From Chloroflexota bacterium (GTDB lineage: Bacteria > Chloroflexota > Anaerolineae > Ardenticatenales > Ardenticatenaceae): DNA of 14,635 bases. The notes beneath the pieces are model-generated. The model made no database searches. It had not been told where the DNA came from and worked only from the letters and a program-made list of their open reading frames with translations. The stretch is taken from positions 1-14,635 of the forward strand of contig DOUV01000819.1 of NCBI GenBank assembly GCA_003520455.1, read 5' to 3'. Position 1 is the first letter of the stretch. Every line of letters starts with the position of its first letter. The position numbers and the translations under genes were made by a program. Positions 6,573 to 13,810 of the stretch are shown one piece after another.

Positions 6573-8090
6573 ATGCCAACACTTAGTGAGACCTACACCG
6601 GCCTGACCGGCCGGGTCGCCCCCGTGGGGAGCGCTGCCCCCTTGATCGCCGGCTTCGCCGTGGATAGCCGCCAGGTGAAAGCAGGGGGCTGTTTCGTGGC
6701 CCGGCCAGGCGAGCAGACCGACGGGCATCACTTCATTCCGCAGGCCCTGGCCGCGGGCGCGATTGCGGTTATCGCGGAACGCGACCGGTTGCCGGCTGGG
6801 GGCGACGCCCTGAAGGCGGGAGACGCCCCGCCGGGGCGTCTCTACAGGGCCCAGGTCGTAGATTTGGGTGTACCGGCCACCGAGCCCTTGCAGCCACCGG
6901 TGATCTTCGTCGCTGACGACAGCCTGGCCGCGATGCAGCGCCTCGCCGGCTGGTGGCGCGATCGAGTGCCGGGGCTACGGGTGATCGGCATCACTGGCTC
7001 CGTCGGCAAGACCACCCTGAAAGAACTCACCGCTGCCGTCCTGCGACAGCGCTACCGCACCTTTAAAAGCGCGGGCAACTTGAACAGTGATATCGGCCTG
7101 CCCGTGACGATACTCGATATGCCGCTGGATAGCGAACGCGCCGTTCTCGAGATGGGCATGACCCGGCCTGGCGAGCTCACCGAGTTGGCGGCCATCGCCA
7201 GGCCGGTGGTCGCCGTGGTCACCAACGTTGGCCCCTCCCACCTGGCCCGACTCGGATCGCTGGAGGCTATCACAAGCGCCAAGGCCGAGTTGGTCCAGGC
7301 GCTTCCGGCTGGCGGCACCGCCATCCTCAATGGCGACGACGAGCGTGTCAGCAGCATGGCCGCACTGGCGCCGGCCGGGGTCACCGTCCTGACCTATGGT
7401 CTCGACCCCGGCAACACTATCTGGGCCAGCAAGATCGAGAGCCATGGCCTGGACGGCATCTCGTTCCGCTTTCATTACGCGGGCCAGAACATCGCGGCGC
7501 GACTCCCGCTCCTCGGCCGTCACAGTGTCCATGCTTCCCTGGCGGCGGCCGGGGTGGGGCTGGTCGAGGGTCAGAGCTGGGCCGAGATCATCAGCGGCCT
7601 GAAGGACCTGGCCGAGTTGGAGGTTCTCCGCCTGGTAGTGGTGCCCGGCATCAATGGCTCCACCCTACTGGACGACACCTACAACGCCAGCCCGGCCTCG
7701 GTGCTTGCCGCCCTCAACCTGCTGGCCGACCTCCCCGGGCGCCACGTTGCCGTCCTGGGCAATATGCTCGAGCTGGGTAGCTACACCCTCAAGGGCCACC
7801 AGATCGTGGCCCGCCGTGCTGTCGAGATCTGCGAGCTCCTGGTCACGATCGGTGAGCTTGGTCAGTTGATTGCCGACGAGGCTCTGGCCTCGGGCTTCGA
7901 TCCGGCGCAACTCTTCGCGACGAGTGACCGCGCTGCCGCGGTCGCCTGGTTGCACGAACATTTACAACCGAACGATATGGTTTTGATCAAGGCCTCACAT
8001 GGTGTGCGCCTCGATGAGGTGACCAACGCCCTGGTCGAGACGCCCCGGCAAGCCGACCCACCAGATCAGCCCGCCGAGGAACACCCGTGA
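6573..8090 (+). CDS. murF: UDP-N-acetylmuramoyl-tripeptide--D-alanyl-D-alanine ligase MurF
   Basis: MurF adds D-Ala-D-Ala to UDP-MurNAc-tripeptide with ATP, the last cytoplasmic step of precursor synthesis. The product (505 residues from ATG 6573) has an N-terminal UDP-binding domain (FAVDSRQVKAGGCFVARPG), the P-loop GITGSVGKTT at about 139-148, SAGNLNSDIGLP, the Mur ligase stretch VVTNVGPSHL, and the MurF-typical DDTYNASPASV near the C-terminal domain. MurE would show a different C-terminal specificity motif. The start is uncertain: TTG 6540 and GTG 6564 are in frame but lie in or beside the repeat, so ATG 6573 fits the family N-terminus best. Residues about 75-107 form an insertion between the N-terminal and central domains, containing a 23-bp palindrome (6820-6842). 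It overlaps mraY by 4 bp. Confidence 0.94.
   Translation: MPTLSETYTGLTGRVAPVGSAAPLIAGFAVDSRQVKAGGCFVARPGEQTDGHHFIPQALAAGAIAVIAERDRLPAGGDALKAGDAPPGRLYRAQVVDLGVPATEPLQPPVIFVADDSLAAMQRLAGWWRDRVPGLRVIGITGSVGKTTLKELTAAVLRQRYRTFKSAGNLNSDIGLPVTILDMPLDSERAVLEMGMTRPGELTELAAIARPVVAVVTNVGPSHLARLGSLEAITSAKAELVQALPAGGTAILNGDDERVSSMAALAPAGVTVLTYGLDPGNTIWASKIESHGLDGISFRFHYAGQNIAARLPLLGRHSVHASLAAAGVGLVEGQSWAEIISGLKDLAELEVLRLVVVPGINGSTLLDDTYNASPASVLAALNLLADLPGRHVAVLGNMLELGSYTLKGHQIVARRAVEICELLVTIGELGQLIADEALASGFDPAQLFATSDRAAAVAWLHEHLQPNDMVLIKASHGVRLDEVTNALVETPRQADPPDQPAEEHP
6820..6842. repeat. In-frame palindromic repeat inside murF
   Basis: GAGACGCCCC (6820-6829) and GGGGCGTCTC (6833-6842) are perfect inverted copies around a 3-nt loop. 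The right side continues TACA. A GTAGAGACG...CGTCTCTAC palindrome is a common dispersed repeat in cyanobacterial and Chloroflexota genomes; here the left outer bases have decayed. It encodes GDAPPGRL within an insertion (about residues 75-107 of MurF) and keeps the frame open. Confidence 0.65.
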
Positions 8091-9097
8091 CGCTATTCAG
8101 CCCCCAGACAGCCCTCGCCTTGACCCTGGGCGTGGTCTCTTTTCTCTTTGCCGTGATCTGGGGCACGCCGCTGATCAACTCGTTGCGGCGCATGCAGATC
8201 GGCGAGAGCATCCGCATCGAGGGGCCCCAGCGCCACATGAGCAAGGTGGGCACGCCGACGATGGGCGGCTTGATGATCATCGTGCCGACGGTGATCTTTT
8301 GTTCGCTCTTTATTCTGCCGCAGTACCACTCGCTGCTGCTCCCGCTCGGAATGCTGATCAGCGCCGGGGCGCTGGGGATGGCCGACGACCTGGCCAAACT
8401 CAACCAGAAGCGGCGAGGCGAAGAGAAAATCGGCATTCTCGGACGGCATAAGATGCTCGTGGTGACGGCGCTGGCCCTGTTTGCGGCTATCGTGATCTAC
8501 CGGCCCTTGGGCTTGGGATTCATCATCTTGCCGACGGTTGCCAACCGCATCGCCCTGCCGGCGATCATCTACATCCCGATCGCGGTCGTGATCATCGTTG
8601 GCACGACAAACGCCGTCAACTTGACCGATGGGCTCGATGGGCTGGCGGGGGGCACCGCCGCGATCAACTTCGCCACCTACGGCGTGATCTCGCTGCGCCA
8701 GGGACAGCCCCAGCTCGCCACCTTCTGTTTCTGCATGGCGGGTGGGATTCTGGCCTTCTTGTGGTACAACGCCTACCCTGCCCAACTCTTCATGGGCGAC
8801 ACCGGCAGCCTGGCCCTGGGCGCGACGTTGAGCACTGCGGCACTGATGACCGGGCAGTGGGTTCTCTTGCCAATCATCGGCTCGATCTTCGTGGCGGTGA
8901 CACTGAGTGTGATGATCCAGACGACCTATTTCAAGATCACGCGGCGGCTCTACGGCACCGGCCGGCGGTTCTTCAAGATGGCGCCCATTCACCATCACTT
9001 CGAGTTGCTCGGCTGGAGCGAGGTTCAAGTCGTGCAACGATTCTGGCTCATCTCCATGTTGACAGGAGTGTTAGGGGTTGCGCTCGCACTTCTGTAA
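8087..9097 (+). CDS. mraY: Phospho-N-acetylmuramoyl-pentapeptide-transferase MraY
   Basis: MraY transfers phospho-MurNAc-pentapeptide from UDP to undecaprenyl phosphate, forming lipid I in the membrane. The 336-residue product is very hydrophobic, with about ten membrane spans. Family motifs are intact: GTPTMGG (55-61), the metal- and substrate-binding D100-D101 (GMADDLAKLNQ), NLTDGLDGLAGG with D181 and D184, FMGDTGS (235-241), and the HHHFE motif at 302-306. It starts with GTG in a GTGA overlap with the murF stop, so the two are translationally coupled. The length is close to the usual 320-360. A 92-bp gap with heptamer repeats separates it from murD. Confidence 0.96.
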   Translation: MTLFSPQTALALTLGVVSFLFAVIWGTPLINSLRRMQIGESIRIEGPQRHMSKVGTPTMGGLMIIVPTVIFCSLFILPQYHSLLLPLGMLISAGALGMADDLAKLNQKRRGEEKIGILGRHKMLVVTALALFAAIVIYRPLGLGFIILPTVANRIALPAIIYIPIAVVIIVGTTNAVNLTDGLDGLAGGTAAINFATYGVISLRQGQPQLATFCFCMAGGILAFLWYNAYPAQLFMGDTGSLALGATLSTAALMTGQWVLLPIIGSIFVAVTLSVMIQTTYFKITRRLYGTGRRFFKMAPIHHHFELLGWSEVQVVQRFWLISMLTGVLGVALALL

Positions 9098-9101
9098 ACC
9101 G

Positions 9102-9176
9102 ATGAACAATGAATGATGAATAACCGAAGCGTTGGAGTCCCGTTCATCATTCCGCATTCATCATTCCGCATTCTGC
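9102..9176. repeat. Heptamer tandem repeats in inverted arrays between mraY and murD
   Basis: On the left are three 7-bp units, ATGAACA, ATGAATG and ATGAATA (9102-9122). On the right are five: GTTCATC, ATTCCGC, ATTCATC, ATTCCGC and ATTCTGC (9142-9176). The right array is the inverted counterpart of the left: GAATGATGAAT and ATTCATCATTC-like stretches can pair, with a central spacer of about 19 nt. The right array ends exactly at the Shine-Dalgarno of murD (9177-9185). The 7-bp period recalls the STRR heptanucleotide repeats of cyanobacteria. Confidence 0.7.
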
Positions 9177-9189
9177 AGGGAGGGGATGC

Positions 9190-10638
9190 ATGAACACCAC
9201 TTTCCATGATCGGCGCGTCACTATCATCGGCATGGCCCGCGAGGGCACGGCGCTCGCGCGCTTCCTGGCGCGCGGAGGCGCCAAAGTCACTGTGAGTGAC
9301 ACCCGGGGGATCGCCGAACTGGCCGATGAAATCGGCCAGTTGGCCGGGCTCCCCATTCAGTGCGTCCTGCGCGGCCACCCGCCCGATATTCTGAACACCG
9401 ATGTCGTCTTCGTGAGCCCCGGTGTGCCGCGGGAGGTCCCCATCCTCCGCCAGGCTGCCGCCAGGGGGCTGCCGCTCAGCAGTGAGACCGAGCTCCTCTT
9501 CGATCTCTGCCCGGCCCCGATCATCGGGATCACCGGCTCGAGCGGTAAAACGACCACCACCACGTTGATCGGCGGGATGCTCAAGACCGACCGCCGGCGC
9601 CGGGTCTGGGTGGGTGGCAATATCGGCAAGCCGCTGATTGAAGATGTTGCTGGCATGCGCCCCGACGATTGGGTGGCCTTGGAGCTGTCCAGCTTCCAGT
9701 TGGAGCATCTCCGCCGCAGCCCGCACATCGCCGTGCTCACCAACGTACGCCCCAACCACCTCGATCGCCACTCGAGCTACGAGGCGTACAAAGAGGCCAA
9801 GAGCCATATCCTGCGCTTCCAGAGCGCCGACGACGTCGCGGTCCTCAACTGGGATGATCCGGAGAGCCGCGACTTCGCCGCCTTGACCCAGGGGCGTGTC
9901 CGCTGGTTCAGCCACCGGGAACGCCTGCCGGAGGGCACCTTCGTCGACGACCATGGCGCCATCATCGTCCAGCACGGGGGCGAAACCCTGCGCATCTGCA
10001 GCGTGGAACAGGTGGCTCTGCCCGGTAGCCACAACCTGGAGAACCTGCTCGCGGCCGTTTCCGTCGCGGCCGCCGTCGGCATCAGTCCGGCAGCGGTCGC
10101 GCGAGTCGCAACCTCCTTCCGAGGGGTTGAGCATCGTCTGGAACTCGTGCGCGAGCATCGCGGCGTTCGCTGGATCAACGATTCCATTGCCACAAGTCCC
10201 GATCGAACCATCGCGGCCCTGCACGCATTTTCCACAGCAGGGGAGCCCCAGACCGGGCCGGCGCGTGGCGGGATGGTCCAGGTGGAAGAATGCACCGGCC
10301 AGCGCATCGTTTTGCTGGCCGGCGGGCGGGACAAGCATCTCCCGATGGATGAGATGGCGCGCGAGATCATGACGCACGTCAAACATTTGGTGCTCTTCGG
10401 TGAGAGCGCGCCTGTGATCCAGCAGGCGATCGAGAGTGCCCGCGCGCAAGCCAATGGCTCCGGCCGCGCGGTTGCCCTGACTGTGTGCCGCACTCTGGAA
10501 GAAGCCGTGGCCGTTGCCGACGAGGTGGCTGAATCCGGCGATATCGTTCTGCTGAGCCCCAGCGGCACGAGCTTCGACGTTTTTAAGGACTTTGAATCCC
10601 GCGGTCAGCGCTTCAAAGAGCTGGTCCGGGCACTCTGA
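9190..10638 (+). CDS. murD: UDP-N-acetylmuramoyl-L-alanine--D-glutamate ligase MurD
   Basis: MurD adds D-glutamate to UDP-MurNAc-L-Ala with ATP. The 482-residue product has an N-terminal Rossmann-type UDP-binding domain (VTIIGMAREGTALARFLA), the P-loop GITGSSGKTT at 113-122, ALELSSFQLE at about 163-172, NHLDRH at 189-194 followed by KEAK, where the carbamylated lysine of the family is expected (about K204), and HRLE plus NDSIATSPD in the third part. The MurD-typical VLLAGGRDKH is near 374-383 and LLSPSGTSFDVFKDFESRG near the end. About 24 residues (roughly 348-372) are inserted before the AGGRDK motif. The start has the clearest Shine-Dalgarno of the cluster, AGGGAGGGG (9177-9185). Confidence 0.95.
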   Translation: MNTTFHDRRVTIIGMAREGTALARFLARGGAKVTVSDTRGIAELADEIGQLAGLPIQCVLRGHPPDILNTDVVFVSPGVPREVPILRQAAARGLPLSSETELLFDLCPAPIIGITGSSGKTTTTTLIGGMLKTDRRRRVWVGGNIGKPLIEDVAGMRPDDWVALELSSFQLEHLRRSPHIAVLTNVRPNHLDRHSSYEAYKEAKSHILRFQSADDVAVLNWDDPESRDFAALTQGRVRWFSHRERLPEGTFVDDHGAIIVQHGGETLRICSVEQVALPGSHNLENLLAAVSVAAAVGISPAAVARVATSFRGVEHRLELVREHRGVRWINDSIATSPDRTIAALHAFSTAGEPQTGPARGGMVQVEECTGQRIVLLAGGRDKHLPMDEMAREIMTHVKHLVLFGESAPVIQQAIESARAQANGSGRAVALTVCRTLEEAVAVADEVAESGDIVLLSPSGTSFDVFKDFESRGQRFKELVRAL

Positions 10639-10843
10639 GGGGACCGCCGATTGTGGATTGCGAGGCGAGCAGCCGAGGTGCAGCGAGGGACAGAGGGAAC
10701 GGCAAGTATCTGGATCTGGAACACGGATTGAGATCCTGCTCCTGGCGTCATCACGTTTCACGCTTCACGATCCGCTCGCTCGAGCAGGCGATGCCCAGAC
10801 GCGTGGTCAAGGCATGCAACGAGATGAGTAAGGTGTAGTAAGC
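10639..10843. repeat. 205-bp murD-ftsW gap with heptamer repeats and a long-loop inverted repeat
   Basis: No gene is seen here. Two short heptamer runs occur: GATTGTG GATTGCG (10649-10662), and TCACGTT TCACGCT TCACGAT (10751-10771). The second run sits in the loop of an inverted repeat, CCTGCTC (10735-10741) and GAGCAGG (10782-10788). The gap is unusually long for an otherwise tightly packed cluster. A Shine-Dalgarno-like AAGGTG lies 8 nt before the ftsW start. No strong promoter or U-tailed terminator was recognised. Confidence 0.6.
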
Positions 10844-12010
10844 ATGGCTGTACAGACACAGGAGGCGCCCCTTCGGGGGTCCTACGAACGCCGCAAACCG
10901 CGGCGGCGCGCCGCCGGCTTCGAGTACGTCGGCGGCTCCGACTACGTCCTGCTGCTGACCGTCCTGGCCCTGGTGACGATCGGCCTGCTGATGGTCTACA
11001 GCGCGACCTATACATTGGGATACTACTTGCACGAGAACGCCCACTGGTTCATCCAGCGGCAGGCCGAATGGGCCGGACTCGGGCTGGTGACCATGCTTGT
11101 CTTCTGGCGGATTCCCTACGCCACCTGGCAACGCTGGAGCGTGCCGATCATGGCGTTGACGGTGGCGGCCCTCCTCGTCCTGTTGCTGCTGGCCAAGAGC
11201 GTCTTCGGCGCCACTCGCTGGCTGGTCAACGGCTCGATCCAGCCGGCCGAGGCGGCGAAGGTGGCGATCATCATCTACATCGCCCACTGGGCCAGCTCCA
11301 AGGACGAGCGCATCCGCAAGCTCGACGCCGGTTTGATTCCCTTTGCGGTCCTGATCGGTTTAGTCTCTGGCCTGATCCTCCTCCAGCCTGACTTCAGCAC
11401 CGCTGCGCTGGTTGCGCTCACCTCGGTGACAATGTTTTTCATCGCCGGGGCCGATCTTAAACAATTGGTAGTGACCGGTCTGATCGGAAGTACCACCCTG
11501 GTACTCGTCGCCACGCGCGCGTCCTACCGGGTCGATCGCATCGAGGCTTTTCTGAATCCGATCGACACGCAGGCCGGCGTCGGGTACCAGATTAGCCAGG
11601 TGCTGCTCGCCTTCGCTCGAGGCGGCCTGAAGGGCGAGGGCCTGGGCTCCAGCCGCGGGAATGTCCCTTACTTGCCGGCCGGTCACACCGATGCCATCTT
11701 TGCCATCTTGGGCCAGGAGTTAGGGCTCATCGCCTGCCTGTTGGTCCTGGGGCTTTTCCTGCTGCTCGCCCACCGGGGCTTCCGCATCGCCGCGGCCGCC
11801 CCCGACGCCTTCGGGACGATCCTGGCCAGCGGCGTGACCTGCTGGCTGATCTTCCAGGCCATCGTGAACGTCGCCGTCGTGACCAGTTCCATTCCCTTCA
11901 CCGGCGTTCCGCTGCCGTTCATCAGCTTCGGGGGTTCCTCACTCGTGACGGCGCTGGCCGGGGTCGGCCTGCTGCTGAGCGTGAGTGCCACGAGAAGGGC
12001 GCAAGGATGA
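10844..12010 (+). CDS. ftsW: SEDS-family septal peptidoglycan glycosyltransferase FtsW
   Basis: FtsW polymerises lipid II into glycan strands at the division site, together with its class B PBP partner (FtsI-type gene upstream). The 388-residue product has a basic cytoplasmic N-tail and about ten membrane spans. SEDS motifs are present: VYSAT (51-55), GATRWL (122-127), QPAEAAK (133-139), QPDFSTAAL (181-189), the extracellular loop ending PAGHTDAIFAILGQELG, where D283 matches the conserved catalytic aspartate, and PLPFISFGGSS near 357-366. RodA is the close paralogue; location in the dcw cluster and the pairing with ftsI favour FtsW. It is separated from murD by 205 bp and from murG by 55 bp. 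Confidence 0.92.
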   Translation: MAVQTQEAPLRGSYERRKPRRRAAGFEYVGGSDYVLLLTVLALVTIGLLMVYSATYTLGYYLHENAHWFIQRQAEWAGLGLVTMLVFWRIPYATWQRWSVPIMALTVAALLVLLLLAKSVFGATRWLVNGSIQPAEAAKVAIIIYIAHWASSKDERIRKLDAGLIPFAVLIGLVSGLILLQPDFSTAALVALTSVTMFFIAGADLKQLVVTGLIGSTTLVLVATRASYRVDRIEAFLNPIDTQAGVGYQISQVLLAFARGGLKGEGLGSSRGNVPYLPAGHTDAIFAILGQELGLIACLLVLGLFLLLAHRGFRIAAAAPDAFGTILASGVTCWLIFQAIVNVAVVTSSIPFTGVPLPFISFGGSSLVTALAGVGLLLSVSATRRAQG

Positions 12011-12024
12011 ACGCAGAACGGTGG

Positions 12025-12047
12025 AGGGCAAAATGGCGTCTTGCCCT
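12025..12047 (+). promoter_or_regulatory. Hairpin between ftsW and murG
   Basis: AGGGCAA (12025-12031) and TTGCCCT (12041-12047) form a perfect 7-bp stem with a 9-nt loop in the 55-nt gap between ftsW and murG. No U-run follows, so it is not a standard intrinsic terminator. It lies about 19 nt before the murG start and could influence RNA stability or translation of murG. Confidence 0.4.
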
Positions 12048-12065
12048 TGCTGATAGGATCGAGCC

Positions 12066-13181
12066 ATGCGACTGGTGATTGCTGGTGGTGGCACCGGTGG
12101 CCATGTCTACCCGGCCCTCAGTGTCTTGCAGAGCCGGACTCAACGGCCCACACTGCTCTGGATCGGAACCGGCGGTGGCCTGGAGCAGCCCCTGGTCGAG
12201 CGCGCCGGCATCCCGTTCGTGGGGATCTCGGCGGGCGGTCTGCGAGGGTTGGGACCGGGGACGGTCGCGCGCAACAGCCTCCGTCTGGCCCGTGGTTTCG
12301 TCCAGGCCTGGCGCTGGCTCCGTACCTTTCAAGCTGATGTCGTCTTCGCTACCGGTGGCTACGTCACCGTGCCGGTTGGCCTCGCCGCCTGGCTCCAGCG
12401 CCGCCCGCTGCTGATCGAGCTGCCCGATCTTGAGCCGGGGCTCGCGATCAAGGCGCTGGCCCCGCTGGCGAACGCCGTCGTCGTGAGCGCCGAGCCGACG
12501 GCGGCTCACTTTGCTGCTGGCAAAGCGATCGTCACCGGCTACCCTGTCCGCCCGGAACTGGCTCACCCAAAACCAAAGGCGGTGGCCCGGACTACGTTCG
12601 ACATCGGCCGTGACGAGCGCCTGCTGCTGGTCACCGGCGGCAGTCAAGGCGCCCACAGCCTCAATCGGGCCGTGGCGGCCAGTGTGGCCGCACTGACCGA
12701 GATCGGGCATGTGATTCACGTTCACGGCCGATCGGACGGCCAGTGGCTCCAGGCCCAGCGAGCGGCCCTTCCCACCGAGCAGCAGGGCCGCTACCACCTC
12801 TTCGACTACCTGCACGCCGAGATGGTCGATGCGCTCGTGGCTGCTGACCTGGTCGTGGCACGTGCCGGAGCCTCCGCGCTGGGCGAGTTCCCCGCGGCGC
12901 ACCTGCCGGCGATTCTGGTGCCCTACCCCTACTCTGGAGCGCACCAGTGGGCCAATGCGACCTTCCTGGCCGAGCGCGGCGCCGCTGTGACCGTGGCCGA
13001 CGACCGTCTCGCCACGGAATTGGTCCCGCTCGTGCAAAGTCTGCTCGGTGATGAACAGCGATTGGACGCCATGCGTCGCACGATGGCCGGGCTTGCCCGG
13101 CCAGATGCCGCCGAGCGAATCTTCGAACTCTTGCAGGGGCTCGCCACGAGCGTTACGGCTTCACAACAGGCACACTCGTGA
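12066..13181 (+). CDS. murG: UDP-GlcNAc:undecaprenyl-PP-MurNAc-pentapeptide GlcNAc transferase MurG (divergent)
   Basis: MurG adds GlcNAc to lipid I, making lipid II on the inner membrane face. The 371-residue product has the GT-B fold motifs: GGGTGGHVYPAL at 7-18, ATGGYVTVPVG at 95-105, GGSQGA at 191-196, and the donor-binding part ARAGASALGEFPA (265-277, E274) with QWAN at 294-297. Instead of the usual acceptor-side HEQN motif it has ELPDLEPGLAIK at 118-129, a variant I associate with Chloroflexota-type MurG. The start ATG 12066 has a weak AGGAT Shine-Dalgarno. The stop overlaps the GTG of the next gene (GTGA). Position between ftsW and murC is the usual one. Confidence 0.92.
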   Translation: MRLVIAGGGTGGHVYPALSVLQSRTQRPTLLWIGTGGGLEQPLVERAGIPFVGISAGGLRGLGPGTVARNSLRLARGFVQAWRWLRTFQADVVFATGGYVTVPVGLAAWLQRRPLLIELPDLEPGLAIKALAPLANAVVVSAEPTAAHFAAGKAIVTGYPVRPELAHPKPKAVARTTFDIGRDERLLLVTGGSQGAHSLNRAVAASVAALTEIGHVIHVHGRSDGQWLQAQRAALPTEQQGRYHLFDYLHAEMVDALVAADLVVARAGASALGEFPAAHLPAILVPYPYSGAHQWANATFLAERGAAVTVADDRLATELVPLVQSLLGDEQRLDAMRRTMAGLARPDAAERIFELLQGLATSVTASQQAHS

Positions 13182-13810
13182 ACGGAGGGATCACGATTAC
13201 CCTGCCATTGAACTTTACCATTCTTACGATTCTGACGATGCTGCTTTTCGCAGCCATCGGCTGGCTTCGGGGATGGAAAGCTGCTCTCGTGACCCTCGTC
13301 GGGCTCTTCTTCGCCTGGGGCCTGGCGATGCGGACTGCCGACTTTTTGATCGCGGCCATAAAATTTGCCAGCGGTTACGACTTCGGCGGCGAGATGAAGG
13401 ATTTCTTCAAGCTCGGGCTCTACGTCAGTTCGGTCGTGATGGTCGTCTACACCTTCAACAGCATCATCGGCGAGCCCAAGGTAGTAGGGCGGGCCCGCCT
13501 CACAGGGGGAACCATCGGCCTGCTCAACGGCTATTTCTTCATGCTCCTGTTGCTGGATTTAGCGCGCGACTGGCTCGACACGCACGTCAACAACTGGACC
13601 TTGACCCTCAACCTTGGGTACACCTTCGATGTGGACCCGAACAGGCTGACGGTTATCATCAAGTTTACCAACAATGCCAGGGAGCTCTACCCAAAGCTGT
13701 TGACAGTCCAGAACATCGTTCTGCTCTTGGTCTTACTCGTCTTCCTACACGGGTTAATCTTCGGACTTCTGGGAATGCTGGACCGCAGCCTGAAGCGTAA
13801 GGCAGCATGA
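13178..13810 (+). CDS. CvpA-like multi-pass membrane protein, function unknown
   Basis: The 210-residue product is a membrane protein with about five spans: roughly 12-29, 35-53, 79-97, 109-128 and 178-200. The first hairpin carries G28-W-L-R-G-W, resembling the GxxRG motif between the first spans of CvpA-family proteins. A hydrophilic part at about 130-175 follows (HVNNWTLTLNLGYTFDVDPN), and the tail is basic (RSLKRKAA). CvpA proteins are linked to envelope maintenance and colicin V export, but the mechanism is not settled. The gene starts at GTG in a GTGA overlap with murG and ends in an ATGA overlap with murC, so it is co-translated with two lipid II/precursor enzymes. That suggests an envelope role here; the family assignment is tentative and an unrelated membrane protein is possible. 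Confidence 0.8.
   Translation: MNGGITITLPLNFTILTILTMLLFAAIGWLRGWKAALVTLVGLFFAWGLAMRTADFLIAAIKFASGYDFGGEMKDFFKLGLYVSSVVMVVYTFNSIIGEPKVVGRARLTGGTIGLLNGYFFMLLLLDLARDWLDTHVNNWTLTLNLGYTFDVDPNRLTVIIKFTNNARELYPKLLTVQNIVLLLVLLVFLHGLIFGLLGMLDRSLKRKAA

Noticed and set aside
8093..9037. A 314-codon open frame on the minus strand across mraY
   Set aside because: It is a shadow of the hydrophobic MraY gene; the product is dominated by His, Asp, Arg and Gln, typical of antisense translation.
9025..10761. A 578-codon open frame on the minus strand across murD
   Set aside because: It is antisense to a complete MurD with P-loop and ligase motifs; composition is low-complexity and unlike a folded protein. 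Its first part reads through the intergenic repeats.
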